From Straminergon stramineum (lineage: Eukaryota; Streptophyta; Bryopsida; Hypnales; Calliergonaceae): a stretch of 64,000 nt of DNA. Made by a program: the position numbers and the translations under genes. The stretch lies in the NCBI GenBank assembly GCA_963920665.1, contig OY987268.1, positions 8,496,501-8,560,500 on the forward strand. The letters run 5' to 3'. Shown here piece by piece: positions 61,436-64,000 of the stretch. Position 1 is the first letter of the stretch; every line of letters starts with the position of its first letter. The notes below the pieces were generated by a model, which saw only the letters and a program-made list of their open reading frames with translations, did not search any database and was not told the origin of the DNA.

Positions 61436-61472
61436 TATTGAATGTTTTGACAATGATGTCATAGCGGTTTAA

Positions 61473-62417
61473 CCCCTAAAGGACCAAACAGTGTTTTTTG
61501 GCAACATAGCGATTTCGGGTAGCTCACTTCGAATGGAATTTTTATTTTTTTTCTTTGAAATTTTCACACAACATGTGCCCAAGGAGTAGCTTTAAGACCC
61601 AACAATTTTCATAACTTTTCAATACATGGTTAAAAAGTTATTGTATGATATGTTGTTTTCATTGCTCAACGGGCAGCCCGGGCAGCAAAAAAAACTTCTT
61701 TAAAAATCACTTTAAAAAAAAATAAAAATTGGAAATTTATTTTCCTGATTTATATATATATGGAAAGCTTTGAATCATTCCATTTTGATTTATGAGATGA
61801 AAGTTATGAAGAGTTTGAGTTGTGGGTATTTATAGGTAGTAATGGAATCTCTACTCTAAAATAAACTTTGAAGAGTTTTATTTAACTCAATTTTTAATAT
61901 TTTTGGAAAAAAATAAAACCATGAGGTGTAGATTGTTTATTACAACAATTGAACCATTGGGATTGTCATTTTTCAATTCTATAAATAAATTATTAACAAT
62001 TTAGTATTTTGAATCATTCTCTACTTCTTTCAATTTACTATTTTTTTCCTATATGTTGTACAATTCCAAATTATCTAAAATTTTTCAAGCATGTAGCCAA
62101 CATGACTTGAAGAATGAATCCAAAGAGTTACAACCATTTTGGACATTTTTTCATAATGATCTGACTTTGTAAAGTGCATCTGCCCGGCTTTTCGCAAGGC
62201 CAAAAAATGGCTTTTTGTCACTTCAAATGCTAATATCTTGCAATCCAAACGGTGGAAATTTCTGAAATTTTTTCCACATCTTCCCAAACCAGTGTAATAC
62301 AAGATCCTATGGTTACATTTGTCCAAAAATGTATTCTTTTCTAAAATTTGGTACTTGTACTAGAGATGACAATTTTGGAGCGTTTTAGGTGAAAACATAC
62401 TCAAATACCTTTAGGGG
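61473..62417. mobile_element. 945-bp non-autonomous element, perfect TTAA flanks, CCCCTAAAGG ends
   Basis: TTAA at 61469..61472 and 62418..62421. Ends CCCCTAAAGGACC and ACCTTTAGGGG. No transposase frame. Relatives in this window: 26664..27596 (reverse orientation), the 71-bp 23539..23609 and a remnant near 34840-34920. TTAA targets with CCC ends are the hallmark of piggyBac-type elements; Kolobok elements also use TTAA. Confidence 0.8.
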
Positions 62418-62421
62418 TTAA

Positions 62422-64000
62422 CATTTGTCAAATGTTCCTTTATACTTTGCTAGTAGACAGAATAATAGCCAAGGTGGGTCCATTTCTAAAATGTTTACTT
62501 GTATTCAAAAAACCTTTTCCCCCACAACTTTGAATGCTAATATTTTTCAATCTATATGGTCAAATTTGATAAAAAAAAAATCATTATAAAGTGCTATTTA
62601 GAAGCATATTTTGGAATTGACATACAAACAAAAGTTGTAGACTAAGAGTTGTAGATTCTATCCGTAAGGTTATATTTTCCAATTTTGTCATCAATTTTTT
62701 TATAAATTTTGAAAGAGAAATTTCAAAATTCCTACTTAATTTGATAACAAGAAAAATATTATCATTTTTGAGTAAAACTGGTTGGAATGGATTTGAAATG
62801 CAGTTCTCTTTAGATGGTGATTTTTTGGAATTTTTTGTATTCTTAAAATCTATGACCTCATTTTGGCAAATCTAGTTTTGAACTAAAGTCAATGCAATTT
62901 GACCACTTGATATACTTGCACATTCATAATTTTAGAAAAATATGTACTTGAGTAATACCAAATCCAATCCTTGGATAGGACAACAACTTGATAAAGTATC
63001 TCCACAAATTAGGATGACTTTCATCCAAGCAGTAATGAAAAGATACAATAGTTTCAATCTGTTCGTTGTCCACTTTTTGGACATCGGAACACTCCAAGGT
63101 TAAAGAGCTTACTTTTTAGTGTGCATGTCAATTTTGAGTATGAAATTGTATAGGAGTTGTGAGATTATAACAAGAGATATGTATGTATCCTATTTTTAGT
63201 ATGTTGCCCTTCCTCACAATGTTTGAAAAATTTGCATTTGAGAAATTTGAGGGATTGGAGGTGATTGACATAAACACCTACAAATTATGATTGCACACTA
63301 TAATGCACTTCCAAATACCTTAAGTTCAAATGAAGGGTTATCAAACTCTTTAAACAATCCAACTTGCAATTGTTGAAATGCAATTTTCTTTGATAAGTAG
63401 AAATTGCAAATAACTCCAAATCAACACTTGCATGTTCAAATTTCAATGGAGAAAATCATGAAAACACTTTATTCTTTCTATTCGGAGCATTTTCAAAACA
63501 AATGGATAAGTACAATTTTTTAGGTCTCAAATCAATTGAAATTGGCAACCTCTGCTCAAATCTAGGAAATCAAGTAAAATTGGCAAGCTTTACTCTTCCA
63601 CTAATGGTAAGTATATGCCTTTAAGGTTTTCTCAAAAATCAAATATTGACTTTGGAGGTGAGAAAAAAGCTTCTACTAGTTAACCTTTGGTATTGCCTAC
63701 AAAGGATTTTAAAATATTCAAAGGAAATTAACTACCCACATCAAAAGAAGCTTGAATTTTGAATCAACCATATATAGTCAATTAGGTAGTTAGGATTTAA
63801 GCCGTCCCCTAGAGATTCTTGAGGTTCTATTAATAGTCTAAAGTAAACTTGCCATTTACCGCACACATCCAAAAACCACACAACAACTGTTGCCATTTAC
63901 CGTACACTAACTGCACGATGCAACTACCAATTCAATTGCTAAGGGAACAAAATTTTGTATCACCACCCAATGACCATACACCGTGTAGTGAAGGGTTGCA
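62422..64000. other. AT-rich right end of window, duplicated at 8.4-9.3 kb
   Basis: From about 63100 to 63860 it matches 8530-9240 (GAGGTGATTGACA, TTGAAATGCAATTTTCTTTG). From 62560 to 63020 parts match 16740-17200 in reverse orientation (TTGGAATGGATTTGAAATG against its complement). The last 150 bases show nothing recognisable. No gene seen. Confidence 0.5.

Noticed and set aside
1..64000. tRNA and rRNA genes
   Set aside because: No cloverleaf with intact A and B boxes or rRNA core sequence was recognised by eye; only the SINE-like B box near 38785.

Overview
This window looks like nuclear DNA of a land plant. It is AT-rich, has short GT-AG introns and plant receptor-like kinase genes, and holds a plastid-targeted-looking zinc-site protein of a type I associate with plants and algae. 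Many decayed transposable elements are present. The kinase types suggest a non-flowering plant (bryophyte, lycophyte or fern), but the sequence does not settle this. No organellar or bacterial genes were seen.

The backbone is a three-copy cluster of a kinase pair. Copy A (1-4324) is cut by the left window edge, copy B is at 19831-24684 and copy C at 52432-57211. Each copy has a kinase-1 gene (helical N-terminal region plus Ser/Thr kinase, one large exon and one small exon). About 560 bp downstream on the same strand lies a five-exon kinase-2 gene of the cysteine-rich/LRR-VIII receptor-like cytoplasmic kinase type. Only copy B keeps the catalytic residues of both kinases. Kinase-2 of A and C has an open spliced frame but lost key catalytic residues. 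Kinase-1 of C has two TGA stops. The linker could also be spliced in phase to give one tandem-kinase protein of about 960 residues.

The cluster grew by segmental duplication. About 1-9300 corresponds to about 52800-63870. A three-exon gene on the minus strand is intact in the right block (59510-60932) and broken in the left (6641-8035). AT-rich units at 9.3-11.7, 14-17 and 26.2-27.9 kb are also related, and a copy of the sequence found upstream of kinase-1 lies without its gene at 11.8-12.6 kb.

The stretch from 28 to 50 kb is a different landscape of decayed mobile or gene-carrying elements. It holds three members of an unrecognised coiled-coil/RING family, an atypical kinase with HND and DWG motifs, and a hAT transposase. 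Their frames are long and nearly free of frameshifts, but carry many stops. Most are preceded by a GC-rich degenerate repeat that is C-rich on the coding strand, and three share a short leader just after it. Small elements (TTAA-flanked, TA-, TAA- and 8-bp-flanked, fold-backs, a SINE-like piece) are scattered through the window, and several have visible empty sites in the sister copies.
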